NCBI RefSeq assembly: GCF_010365055.1
Contig: NZ_JAAFHA010000040.1
Location: forward strand, 1 to 41,053
Length of the DNA: 41,053 bases
Direction of reading: 5' to 3'
From: Rhodoferax sp.
GTDB taxonomy: Bacteria > Pseudomonadota > Gammaproteobacteria > Burkholderiales > Burkholderiaceae_C
The notes below the pieces were generated by a model. It had not been told where the DNA came from, ran no database searches, and saw only the letters and a list, made by a program, of their open reading frames with translations. Numbering within the stretch: position 1 is the first letter of the stretch; the number at the start of each line of letters is the position of its first letter. Shown here in pieces: positions 27,206-35,107 of this stretch. The translations under genes and the position numbers were made by a program.

Positions 27206-29212
27206 TCAGCGCCCGCGTAGAAATAAGGCGTCGAGCTCGCTCAGCTTGAACTGGCGCCAGGTCGGGCGGCCGTGGTTGCACTGGTCACTGCGCTCGGTGG
27301 CTTCCATCTGGCGCAAGAGCGCGTTCATTTCTTCCAGGCTCAAGTGCCGGTTGGCGCGCACCGCACCATGGCAGGCCATGCTGGAGAGCAAGTCGTTTTG
27401 CGCGCGCTCGATAACAGTGCTGGCATCAACTTGGGCCAGTTCGGCCAGCACGCCGCGCGCCAGTTCGACCGCATCGCCCAGGGCCAGCGTCGTGGGCACG
27501 GCGCGCACCGCCAGCGTTCGGGCGGAAAACGGGGTGATCTCCAGCCCCAGGGCTTGCAAGGTGTCGGCGTGTGCCTCGGCGGTGGTGACCTCTTCTGGCG
27601 TGGCGGCAAAGGTGGCGGGGATGAGCAGCGGCTGGCTCGTCAAGCCGGGGCGGTTGTCCGATGCGCCGGCTGAATCTGCAGGACCGGTGGTGTTGCCGCG
27701 CTCGATCCATTGCGTCTTCAGCCGCTCATAAAGGATGCGCTCGTGGGCCGCATGCATGTCGACAATGATCAGTCCCTGCGCGTTTTCGGCCAGGATGTAG
27801 ACGCCTTGCAGTTGCGCCAGCGCGCGGCCCAGCGGCCAGTCGCCGCCCGGCAAGGGTGCTGCCCCTGGCGCGGCTGGGGCTGCGGCGAACGGGACACTCA
27901 AGGGCTCAGCCACAGCGGGCTGGCGGTACGGGCTGGCTGGTGCGGCCTCGCCCGGTTGCCACAGCGCGCCCAGGTCGCTCACGCGGTGACCGACCTGTGA
28001 TTCAAAACTGATAGCTGCTTGTGCATAGGGCACGCGGGCTAGCGGCCTATTTTCTATATAAAAACGCGAATTTGACGTCCCTGGGCTAAAAGCTGCACTG
28101 GTGTCGATATCGGTCTGCCCGGTGCTCGCGCCGCTGGCGGCGACGGTGCCGGCACGCGGCGCTGCCAAGGCATCTTCGATCGCGTGGCGCACCGCCTGAT
28201 GGACCTCGCGGCTGTCGCGAAAACGGACCTCGATCTTGGTTGGGTGCACGTTGACGTCGACGCGGGTCGGGTCAATCTCGATATACAGCGCAAACACCGG
28301 TTGGCGCTGGCCGTGCAGCACGTCGTCATAGGCGGCTCTAGCCGCGTGGGCCAGCACCTTGTCGCGCACAAAGCGGCCATTGACGTAAGCGAACTGCTGG
28401 TCCGCGCGCGCGCGGGCGGCGTCCGGAATGCCGGCACGGCCCCAGACCCGGATGCTGGGTGTGTTGTCACTGCGCCCCGGGCTGGCGCTGGTCTCAAAAT
28501 CAACCCAGACCGAGCGCGCCACAAAGTCACTGCCCAGCACATCGGCCAGGCGCTGCTCCAGTGCCGCCAGCGACGGGCCGTGGCTCTCGCAGCGACGCCA
28601 CTGCTCGACCAGCTTGCCCTCATGCCAGATGGCAAAGCCCACATCGGGCCGCGCCAGGGCGTGGCGCCGAACCGCCTCCACGCAGTGCGCCAGCTCGGTG
28701 GCGTCGGTCTTGAGAAATTTGCGCCGCGCCGGCGTGCTGAAGAACAGCTCCTTGACCTCCACCGTCGTGCCGGTGCTGCGTGCCACCGGCTGCAACTCGC
28801 CGCTGCCGCCATCCAGGGAATAAGCATTGCTTTGGCCGGTAGCCCTTGACAGGATTGCGCAGTCAGCTATTGAGTTAATAGCGGCCAGGGCTTCGCCGCG
28901 AAAGCCCATGGTGGCTACCGACTCCAAGTCAGAGAGGCTGCTGATCTTGCTGGTGGCATGGCGCCTGAAGGCCAGCGGCAGTTCTTCGCGCAGAATACCG
29001 GCGCCGTCGTCTTCCACCGCGATCAAACGCACGCCACCAGCCAGTAGGCGCACCGTGACTTGCGTGGCGCCCGCATCCAGGGCGTTGTCCACTAACTCGC
29101 GCACCACCGAAGCCGGGCGCTCCACCACCTCGCCGGCGGCAATCTGGCTGATCAGCGCGTCGGGCAGTTCCAGTATCGGGCGGCGGGGGGAGGGGGGCAG
29201 GGCGGCATTCAC
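27206..29212 (-). CDS. mutL: DNA mismatch repair protein MutL
   Basis: This 668-residue protein couples mismatch recognition by MutS to strand removal. The N-terminal GHKL ATPase has AAGEVVERPASVVRELVDNA, DDGAGI and GFRGEAL. The C-terminal dimerisation domain contains DMHAAHERILYE near residue 484, fitting the DQHA-x2-E-x4-E endonuclease motif, together with ACHGAVRA and CNHGRPT. This MutL therefore probably nicks DNA itself, unlike the MutH-dependent E. coli protein. It begins with GTG at 29212. The low-conservation linker (residues about 380-400) contains a 43-bp repeat in the reverse orientation (28011-28053), still in frame. Confidence 0.95.
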   Translation of the reverse strand: MNAALPPSPRRPILELPDALISQIAAGEVVERPASVVRELVDNALDAGATQVTVRLLAGGVRLIAVEDDGAGILREELPLAFRRHATSKISSLSDLESVATMGFRGEALAAINSIADCAILSRATGQSNAYSLDGGSGELQPVARSTGTTVEVKELFFSTPARRKFLKTDATELAHCVEAVRRHALARPDVGFAIWHEGKLVEQWRRCESHGPSLAALEQRLADVLGSDFVARSVWVDFETSASPGRSDNTPSIRVWGRAGIPDAARARADQQFAYVNGRFVRDKVLAHAARAAYDDVLHGQRQPVFALYIEIDPTRVDVNVHPTKIEVRFRDSREVHQAVRHAIEDALAAPRAGTVAASGASTGQTDIDTSAAFSPGTSNSRFYIENRPLARVPYAQAAISFESQVGHRVSDLGALWQPGEAAPASPYRQPAVAEPLSVPFAAAPAAPGAAPLPGGDWPLGRALAQLQGVYILAENAQGLIIVDMHAAHERILYERLKTQWIERGNTTGPADSAGASDNRPGLTSQPLLIPATFAATPEEVTTAEAHADTLQALGLEITPFSARTLAVRAVPTTLALGDAVELARGVLAELAQVDASTVIERAQNDLLSSMACHGAVRANRHLSLEEMNALLRQMEATERSDQCNHGRPTWRQFKLSELDALFLRGR
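28011..28053 (+). repeat. 43-bp dispersed repeat, copy 2 (inside mutL linker)
   Basis: ATAGCTGC...CTATTTT here aligns without gaps to the copies at 699-741 and 32618-32660. It is antisense to the gene and encodes part of ENRPLARVPYAQAAI in the linker between the MutL domains, without breaking the frame. Confidence 0.7.
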
Positions 29213-29382
29213 TAGCCTATTTTAGGTTTACTCGACTCTCGGCAAACCCATCTCGAAGATCACATCGCCGTGTGGGGTCAAACTCTGGGCGCCAAAGAAG
29301 GCGTCAACTGGGCAGCCCGGCTGCCCTGCCGCCTCAAAAGCTGCGAAGCGCTGCGGTAGGCTCGCCACGCTGGCGAACCGGT

Positions 29383-29592
29383 TCAGTGCTTTTTAACGGC
29401 ATCCTTGACCGCATCCTTGGCGTTCTTGACGACTTCTTTGACATCACCCAGCGCCTTTTCCGCCTTGCCCTCAGCCTGCTTTTTCAGGCCTTTCGCTTCC
29501 TGGGTCGGATTTCCAATCAGTTTTCCGGCCTCCTCCTGAATTTTTCCGGCCGCATCCTTGAGCGTGCCCTTGACTTGGTTTTTGTTGATCAT
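29383..29592 (-). CDS. CsbD-like stress protein
   Basis: This 69-residue, highly charged helical protein starts MINKNQVKGTLKDAAGKIQE, the classic CsbD beginning, and is rich in Lys, Glu, Ala and Gly. CsbD-type proteins are strongly induced under general stress in many bacteria, with no biochemical role established. An AGGAG ribosome site lies just before the start. The BON lipoprotein gene upstream and the small membrane protein gene nearby are also of the stress-associated type. Confidence 0.9.
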   Translation of the reverse strand: MINKNQVKGTLKDAAGKIQEEAGKLIGNPTQEAKGLKKQAEGKAEKALGDVKEVVKNAKDAVKDAVKKH

Positions 29593-29667
29593 GATGACTC
29601 CTGAGGTTAATGGGGCAGATCAGCCCCGAAAAAATATCCATACCGCGATGCGACGCGATCGCTGGCA

Positions 29668-29691
29668 GCAAGCCGAGCGTTCGCGGCTTGC
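29668..29691. other. Stem-loop between BON and CsbD genes
   Basis: GCAAGCCG (29668-29675) and CGGCTTGC (29684-29691) form a perfect 8-bp stem with an 8-base loop, downstream of the BON gene. There is no U-run, so its role is unclear. Confidence 0.35.
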
Positions 29692-29733
29692 AGGTGGTTG
29701 GATGCCGGCTCACCAGCGGGTCTGCTGCTCGAC

Positions 29734-30048
29734 TCAAGGGCGAACCGCAATCTCGTTCTTGACCGCTTTCACGCCGTTGACAGCCCTGGCGATCCTCTCT
29801 GCAGTGCCTTTTTCCGCCGTGCTTTTGGCGAAGCCGGACAACATGACCGTCCCGTTGAGCGTCTCAACGCTGAGGGCGGCGGCGTCGACCTCCTTGCTTT
29901 CAACGAAGCGGGACTTGACTTGCGTGGTGATGGCGGTGTCGTCGATGTAGGCGCCGACAGTTTCCTGGCCTCGGGTGACAGCGCAGCCTGTGGCGGTGAG
30001 TAGAGCAATAGCCACCATCGCGGCAGTGAGGGTGGTGCGGACTTGCAT
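29734..30048 (-). CDS. BON-domain lipoprotein
   Basis: This 104-residue protein has a signal peptide with a lipobox-like ATGC (Cys at about 22) and one BON domain (about residues 35-104: DDTAITTQVKSRFVES through VNGVKAVKNEIAV). BON domains bind phospholipid membranes, as in OsmY, and protect the envelope. It begins at MQVRTTLTAA with GGAGG spaced 6 bp upstream; a longer reading would cross the intergenic region. It lies upstream of CsbD on the same strand, with 141 bp between. Confidence 0.88.
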   Translation of the reverse strand: MQVRTTLTAAMVAIALLTATGCAVTRGQETVGAYIDDTAITTQVKSRFVESKEVDAAALSVETLNGTVMLSGFAKSTAEKGTAERIARAVNGVKAVKNEIAVRP

Positions 30049-30289
30049 GCGGTACCTCCAGTTAAAACAGATGTAACTGCGGGTTCGGGTGATGACAAAG
30101 CGCGTTGCCACCAAGCGATGCCCCTGTATAAAAGAAAGTCTGGCAGGAACGCACGGTGCGCCCTTGCGAATTCTCAATATTTCAGAAAAATTCAGGTCCA
30201 AACTTGGCCGGTCCTGTGGGCATCTGCGCCTTGTATTTTCTTGGCGGACCGCTGGATCAATCATTTGCCCAGGTTGGGCAGAGGGAGAA

Positions 30290-30442
30290 ATGAAGATGCT
30301 TGAGACCATTGCCATCATTTTGCTTGTCATGTGGGTTTTGGGGCTGGTTAGCTCCTACACCATGGGCGGATTTATTCATATCCTGCTGGTCGTGGCCGTC
30401 GTGGTCATTGTGGTTCGACTGATTCAGGGGCGCCGTTTGTAG
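30290..30442 (+). CDS. Lmo0937-type small membrane protein
   Basis: This 50-residue protein consists almost entirely of two hydrophobic helices, LETIAIILLVMWVLGLVSSYT and GFIHILLVVAVVVIVVRLIQG, the pattern of the lmo0937 family (DUF5670). GAGGGAG is spaced 3-5 bp before the ATG. It is divergent from the BON gene, and the family is often found with stress proteins such as CsbD. Nothing else about its function is known. Confidence 0.8.
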   Translation: MKMLETIAIILLVMWVLGLVSSYTMGGFIHILLVVAVVVIVVRLIQGRRL

Positions 30443-30502
30443 CGATGCAGTCGCTTGGTGCTGTCCGTGATCAGTGGGGCGGAACTGTGATAATTCCGAC
30501 CC

Positions 30503-31150
30503 ATGGAAATCATTACCTTTCTCTTTGACTTTATCCTGCACGTTGACAAGTACCTGGAGGCTTTTGTGCGCAGCTACGGCCTGTGGGTGTATGCGCTGCT
30601 GTTTCTGGTGATCTTTGTCGAGACCGGCGTCGTCGTCATGCCTTTTTTGCCCGGCGACTCGCTCTTGTTTGTGGTGGGCGCCATGTGCGGTGTTGGGCTG
30701 ATGAGTTACCCGCTGTCGGTGGGCTTGCTGCTGGCGGCGGCCGTGCTGGGCAACCAGTCGAACTACGCGCTGGGGCGCTACTTTGGGCCGCGCGTGTTCA
30801 AGTGGGAGGACTCCCGGCTGTTCAACAAAGCCGCGTTTAACCGCGCCCATGATTTTTACGAGCGCTATGGCGGCATCACCATCGTGGCGGCGCGCTTCAT
30901 GCCCTTTGTACGCACCTTTGCGCCTTTTGTGGCCGGCGTGGCAAAGATGAGCCGGGCCCGCTTCACTTTCTTTGATGTGACCGGCGGCGCGCTCTGGGTG
31001 GTCGGCATCATCACCATCGGCTATTTCTTTGGCAATATCCCGTTTGTGAAAGCGCATCTGGACAAAATCATCTGGGCCATGATTTTGATCCCCGGGCTGG
31101 TGATCCTGTTTGGCGCCTGGAAGGCCAAGCGCACCGCCGTACAAATCTGA
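30503..31150 (+). CDS. DedA family membrane protein
   Basis: This 215-residue inner-membrane protein has the DedA signature: FLPGDSLLFVVGA near 47-59, GNQSNYALGRYFG, and the conserved ARFMPFVRTFAPFVAGVA near 131-148 with its essential Arg. DedA proteins flip or support recycling of undecaprenyl phosphate or phosphatidylethanolamine and help keep proton motive force and cell division. It is 60 bp downstream of the small membrane protein gene on the same strand. Confidence 0.92.
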   Translation: MEIITFLFDFILHVDKYLEAFVRSYGLWVYALLFLVIFVETGVVVMPFLPGDSLLFVVGAMCGVGLMSYPLSVGLLLAAAVLGNQSNYALGRYFGPRVFKWEDSRLFNKAAFNRAHDFYERYGGITIVAARFMPFVRTFAPFVAGVAKMSRARFTFFDVTGGALWVVGIITIGYFFGNIPFVKAHLDKIIWAMILIPGLVILFGAWKAKRTAVQI

Positions 31151-31187
31151 GTTTTGGCTGCCCCGGCCGCGCTGGCTCGCGGGCAGT

Positions 31188-31730
31188 TCAGAGCACCTTG
31201 AACAGCTTCTCGCGAAACTCGGGCAGGCGCTTGGTGCCCATCGCGCTCGTACTCATGGTCTCGACCCACGACAAATAGACCCGGCGCAGATCCTGGCTGG
31301 TCTTGCAGGCCAGCAGCGCTTCGAGCAAGGTCAGGCGCGTGTTCTGGGCGAACACCGTGTTGATCGTGTTGGTCATGAAATTGCGTGCCATCTCGATGTC
31401 TTTGGCGCTGCGTGACTCGGGCGGGGGCAGGCTGGCGAGTTCGGCACCAGGCACGGGTTGCGCGGGCGCCACAGGTTGGGTCGCGGGCGCCGCTTGGCGG
31501 GGTGCTTGCACCTCGATGCAGCCGTTCTCGATCAGTTGGCTCAGCAGAACTTCAATGTCCTGGCCCGGCGTGAAGACGGCAAGTTCCTGGCCGTTGCGCT
31601 TTCCGTCAATGAGCACCAGCAGCCGCCGTGGCAGTGGCCCCAAGCCCAGGGAGCGAGACGCAATCTCCTGTTGGCCGATGGCGGTCTTGGCGAAGACGCC
31701 GCGGGTGAGATCGATAGCAACAGCGGTCAT
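31188..31730 (-). CDS. Hypothetical protein of unknown function
   Basis: This 180-residue soluble protein starts MTAVAIDLTRGVFAKTAIGQ. A conserved-looking N-terminal block (GLGPLPRRLLVLIDGKRNGQELAVF and LLSQLIENGCIEV, about 30-78) resembles a winged-helix-like fold. A Pro/Ala-rich linker (about 80-110) joins it to a helical C-terminal block (AKDIEMARNFMTNTINTVFA and onwards). Similar proteins occur in many beta-proteobacteria without an assigned role. It is convergent with the DedA gene, 37 bp away, and downstream of amiC. The start at 31730 is preferred to 31748, though neither has a strong ribosome site. Confidence 0.65.
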   Translation of the reverse strand: MTAVAIDLTRGVFAKTAIGQQEIASRSLGLGPLPRRLLVLIDGKRNGQELAVFTPGQDIEVLLSQLIENGCIEVQAPRQAAPATQPVAPAQPVPGAELASLPPPESRSAKDIEMARNFMTNTINTVFAQNTRLTLLEALLACKTSQDLRRVYLSWVETMSTSAMGTKRLPEFREKLFKVL

Positions 31731-31841
31731 GGCAGGTCTTGTGGGCAACGCTTGTCGCGCAGGCCCAAGTCAATAATCCTTGATTTTGGTGCGTTTGGCT
31801 GGCCGGGCGCAATTAGGGTATTTACTGTGCCAGCGCCGCGT

Positions 31842-33284
31842 TTAGACCGAACGGTTCCTGGCCAGCGGCGGATTTTTGGAGAAGTAGCCTTCAATGCCAC
31901 GCATCAGTGCGCTGGCCAACTGGTCCTGGTAGGCCTCGCTGTTGAGCTTGATCTCTTCTTCCGGGTTGCTGATAAAAGCCGCCTCCACCAGAACACTCGG
32001 AATGTCGGGCGCTTTCAACACCGCAAAACTGGCTTGCTCGACTCTGGCCTTGTGCAACTTGCCGACCCGTTTGATTTCACCCAGCATGGCGCTGCCGAGC
32101 TTCAGGCTGTCATTGATCTGCGCCGTGGTGCTCATGTCAAACATGGCGCGCTTGACTTGCGCGTCGCGCGCCCTCACATTCAGGCCCCCAATCAGGTCGG
32201 CCTTGTTTTCCTTGGCCGCCATCCAGCGCGCCGCGCTGCTGGAGGCGCCGCCCTGGCTCAGCGCAAACACGCTGGCACCTTGCGGATGCGGCGTGAAAAA
32301 GGCGTCTGCATGCAGGCTGACAAACAGGTCGGCCTGGACCTGGCGCGCCTTCTGTACCCGCACATGCAGCGGCACGAAGAAGTCGGCGTCGCGCGTGAGG
32401 TAGGCGCGCATGGTGTTGCCCTTGATGACGGTGGCGTTGATGCGATCGCGCAAGCGGTGGGCCAGGCGCAACACCACATCTTTTTCACGCGTGCCGCCGG
32501 GGCCGATGGCGCCGGGATCTTCACCGCCGTGGCCGGGGTCCAGGGCAATGATGATCAGCCGATCGGTGATGGCAGATGACTGGTCCGGCGCACGGGCGTT
32601 GTCGAAGTTTCTTATGTCTTTTGAGCCTCTATCCCCCGTGGACAGGGCACCTACCGCTATTGAATTAGGATCAGTCTTGGCGTGGATTGCGCTCAGGATG
32701 GATTCGACGCCCTTGGACTTCTGGGCGGGCGGCACGGTGTGCTGGGCCATCAGTTCACCCAAGGGGTCGGCGCCAGCAGGGCTGACCGGGCTGGCAACGT
32801 TGCTTGGGCCGGGGCTTGCGTGCGCCTGGACCTTGACCTGCTGGGCAATCAAGGCCTCCAGCGGGTCAACCACCTCGGTCGGGTAAAGATCAAACACCAG
32901 CCGGTGCTGGTAGGCGGCGACCGGCGCCAGCGTGAAGACCTGCGGGGCAATCGGCTGTTTCAGGTCAAGCACCAGACGCACCACCCCCGGCGCGCTCTGG
33001 CCGGCCCGAATGCCGGCAATATTGGGGTCGTCGCTGCGCACCTTGGCCACCAGTTCCTTGAGCGCCGGGTTGAGGTCGATGCCGGAGATGTCCACCGCCA
33101 GGCGCGGCGGGCTGGCGATAAAAAATTGTTTGACCTTGAGGGCCGTGTCGGACTCAATGGTGACGCGCGAGTAGTCGGGCGCTGGCCATACCCGCACCGC
33201 CAGGATGGTGGCCCCGCGGGCAATGTGCTGGGCGCCCAGCAGCAGCACGAGGGCGCCGGACTGCAGCAGGCTGCGCCGCTTCAT
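31842..33284 (-). CDS. amiC: N-acetylmuramoyl-L-alanine amidase
   Basis: This 480-residue enzyme splits the amide between muramic acid and the peptide of peptidoglycan at division septa. It begins with a Tat-type signal, KRRSLLQSGALVLLLG, followed by an AMIN domain (about 27-140) that targets it to the septum and an Amidase_3 domain (about 243-465). The zinc ligands and catalytic residues are visible: His in DPGHGG (about 248), Glu in TREKD (about 264), His in SLHADAF (about 325) and Glu in VEAAFISN (about 433). The long linker (about 150-240) contains one copy of the 43-bp repeat. The start overlaps the tsaE stop (ATGA), so the two are translationally coupled. Confidence 0.93.
   Translation of the reverse strand: MKRRSLLQSGALVLLLGAQHIARGATILAVRVWPAPDYSRVTIESDTALKVKQFFIASPPRLAVDISGIDLNPALKELVAKVRSDDPNIAGIRAGQSAPGVVRLVLDLKQPIAPQVFTLAPVAAYQHRLVFDLYPTEVVDPLEALIAQQVKVQAHASPGPSNVASPVSPAGADPLGELMAQHTVPPAQKSKGVESILSAIHAKTDPNSIAVGALSTGDRGSKDIRNFDNARAPDQSSAITDRLIIIALDPGHGGEDPGAIGPGGTREKDVVLRLAHRLRDRINATVIKGNTMRAYLTRDADFFVPLHVRVQKARQVQADLFVSLHADAFFTPHPQGASVFALSQGGASSSAARWMAAKENKADLIGGLNVRARDAQVKRAMFDMSTTAQINDSLKLGSAMLGEIKRVGKLHKARVEQASFAVLKAPDIPSVLVEAAFISNPEEEIKLNSEAYQDQLASALMRGIEGYFSKNPPLARNRSV
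32618..32660 (-). repeat. 43-bp dispersed repeat, copy 3 (inside amiC linker)
   Basis: Read on the minus strand it begins ATAGCGG and aligns without gaps to the mutL copy, with about two thirds of its positions identical and GTGC, CACG, GGG, TAG and GGC blocks kept. Here it lies in the sense direction and encodes IAVGALSTGDRGSK in the linker, in frame. Confidence 0.65.
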
Positions 33285-33832
33285 GGCGGCGCCTTGGGCA
33301 GGTCTTGCTCGCCCTGCAACGCTGGTGCCGACGGGCTTTCACTCACGGCCTGCAGCAAGGCCTGGCCCACGGCGGTCTGCGCTTTCAGAGTCACCTGGCG
33401 CGACGTTTCGGTCACCGCCTCCAGGTCAATGATCAGGTCCGCGCGCGGCAGAAAGCCATTCGCTTTCTCCGGCCACTCGGCCAGCTTGAGGCCGCTTGAG
33501 GCAAAAATATCTCTGAAACCGGCGTCCTCCCACTCGCGCGGGTCGCTGAAGCGGTAAAAGTCAAAATGCCAGACGTTCAATTGGCGCTCTGGCAGCTCGT
33601 AGGGTTCAACCACGGCATAGGTTGGGCTTTTGACCCGGCCCGCCACGCCCAGGGCGCGCAGCAGGTGGCGCACCAGCGTGGTCTTGCCGGCACCGAGGTC
33701 GCCCCGCAATTCGATGAAAGCGTTGCGCAGGGCGGGCGCCGTGGCCAGCGTTTGGGCAAAGCGCTGCGTGGCGCCTTCATCTGGCCAGAGCAGACTTTTT
33801 ACAATGATAGGGTGAATAACTTCAATAGCCAT
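33281..33832 (-). CDS. tsaE: tRNA threonylcarbamoyladenosine biosynthesis protein TsaE
   Basis: This 183-residue ATPase works with TsaB, TsaC and TsaD to make t6A37 in tRNAs reading ANN codons. The P-loop GDLGAGKTTLVRHLL is near 45-59, SPTYAVVEPYE follows the switch, and HFDFYR and the Trp of LAEWPEKA are the typical TsaE positions. I take MAIEVIHP as the start; a longer start at 33895 would overlap queG further. This start is divergent from queG and the two coding regions overlap by 21 bp. It overlaps amiC by four bases. A C-terminal tail of about 20 residues exceeds the family norm. Confidence 0.92.
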   Translation of the reverse strand: MAIEVIHPIIVKSLLWPDEGATQRFAQTLATAPALRNAFIELRGDLGAGKTTLVRHLLRALGVAGRVKSPTYAVVEPYELPERQLNVWHFDFYRFSDPREWEDAGFRDIFASSGLKLAEWPEKANGFLPRADLIIDLEAVTETSRQVTLKAQTAVGQALLQAVSESPSAPALQGEQDLPKAPP

Positions 33833-34903
33833 ACCGACACGATCCCATGGGTCTCCAAAATTCAGGCCTGGGCCCGAGAGCTTGGATTCTCCCAAATTGG
33901 CGTGGCCGGTGTGGATTTGTCTTCATCTGAGCAGGGATTATCAAGCTGGTTGACCCGTGGTTTTCATGGCGACATGGCCTACATGGCGGCGCATGGTCTC
34001 AAGCGTGCCCGCCCCGCGGAACTGGTGCCCGGCACCGTGAGTGTGATCACGGTGCGCATGGACTACCTGCCCTCGAGCACCCCGGATGGCTGGCAGGCGA
34101 TCGAGTTTGGCCGTTTGACGCGCCCAAGCGAAGCCATTGTGTCAGTCTACGCCCGGGGGCGGGACTACCACAAGGTATTGCGTAAGCGCTTGCAACAGTT
34201 GAGCGAGCGCATCGCCGGGGAGATGGGGCCATTTGGCCATCGTGTGTTCACCGACTCGGCCCCGGTGCTGGAGGCCGAGCTGGCCGCGCGCAGCGGCCAG
34301 GGCTGGCGCGGCAAACACACGCTGGTGCTCAGCCGCGAAGCGGGATCGATGTTTTTCCTGGGCGAAATCTATGTCGATCTGGCCTTGCCGCCCAGCGCGC
34401 CAGTGACAGACCATTGCGGCAGCTGCAGCGCCTGCATCGAGGTCTGCCCGACGCAGGCGATCGTGGCGCCGCAGCAGTTGGATGCCCGGCGCTGCATCTC
34501 CTACCTGACCATCGAGCATGCGGGACCGATCCCGTTGGAACTGCGGCCCTTGATCGGCAACCGGATTTACGGCTGTGACGACTGTCAGCTGATCTGCCCG
34601 TGGAACAAGTTCGCGCAGCGCAGCGCCTTGCCCGACTTTGATGAGCGCGAGGGCCTGGCGGGCAGCCAACTCGTCACCCTGTTTGGCTGGAGCGAAGAGG
34701 ATTTTTTGCGGTTGACCGAGGGCAGCCCGATCCGGCGCATCGGGCATGAGCGCTGGCTGCGCAACATTGCGGTGGCTTTGGGCAACGCACTGCGTGCGCG
34801 GCCGTCGGCAGAACTGGCCCATGCGCTGGCCTTGCGCGCCGAGCACCCGAGCGCCTTGGTGCGCGAGCACGTGGCCTGGGCGCTGAAGGCGGCGCCAGCT
34901 TAA
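33812..34903 (+). CDS. queG: Epoxyqueuosine reductase
   Basis: This cobalamin- and iron-sulfur-dependent enzyme of about 363 residues carries out the last step of queuosine formation in tRNA. The N-terminal domain has the typical WARELGFSQIGVAGVDL beginning. Two ferredoxin-type 4Fe-4S motifs follow: CGSCSACIEVCP (about 202-213) and CDDCQLICPWN (about 254-264). A C-terminal HEAT-like helical region ends the protein. The start is uncertain; GTG at 33812 is the most upstream that keeps the frame and fits family length, but it has only a weak ribosome site. It overlaps the tsaE start head to head. Confidence 0.93.
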   Translation: MNNFNSHTDTIPWVSKIQAWARELGFSQIGVAGVDLSSSEQGLSSWLTRGFHGDMAYMAAHGLKRARPAELVPGTVSVITVRMDYLPSSTPDGWQAIEFGRLTRPSEAIVSVYARGRDYHKVLRKRLQQLSERIAGEMGPFGHRVFTDSAPVLEAELAARSGQGWRGKHTLVLSREAGSMFFLGEIYVDLALPPSAPVTDHCGSCSACIEVCPTQAIVAPQQLDARRCISYLTIEHAGPIPLELRPLIGNRIYGCDDCQLICPWNKFAQRSALPDFDEREGLAGSQLVTLFGWSEEDFLRLTEGSPIRRIGHERWLRNIAVALGNALRARPSAELAHALALRAEHPSALVREHVAWALKAAPA

Positions 34904-34954
34904 TTTGAAATAACTGTTTGTGATGGCCGCGCAATTGGCTTTAACCTGCCGCGC

Positions 34955-35044
34955 GCGCTGGGTGTCCAACTCCGCGAATGTCCCCCGGCTTAGGCTCCGC
35001 CCAAGCCTCCTCCTTGACTTCGCTGCGTTAGACACCCAACGCAC
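34955..35044. repeat. About 90-bp imperfect palindrome between queG and the nitrilase gene
   Basis: The left arm GCTGGGTGTCCAAC-TCCGCGAA (from about 34957) pairs with the right arm ending CGCTGCGTTAGACACCCAAC (to about 35040), and the centre GGCTTAGGC...GCCCAAGCC (34987-35006) folds as a second hairpin. It lies between convergent genes and may end transcription from both sides. The composition is unlike either neighbour. Confidence 0.6.
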
Positions 35045-35107
35045 GCCGCTAGTCGCTGCTGGGCAATTTCATCGATCAGGGTTGGCCATGGGAGTTGGGC
35101 CGGATAC

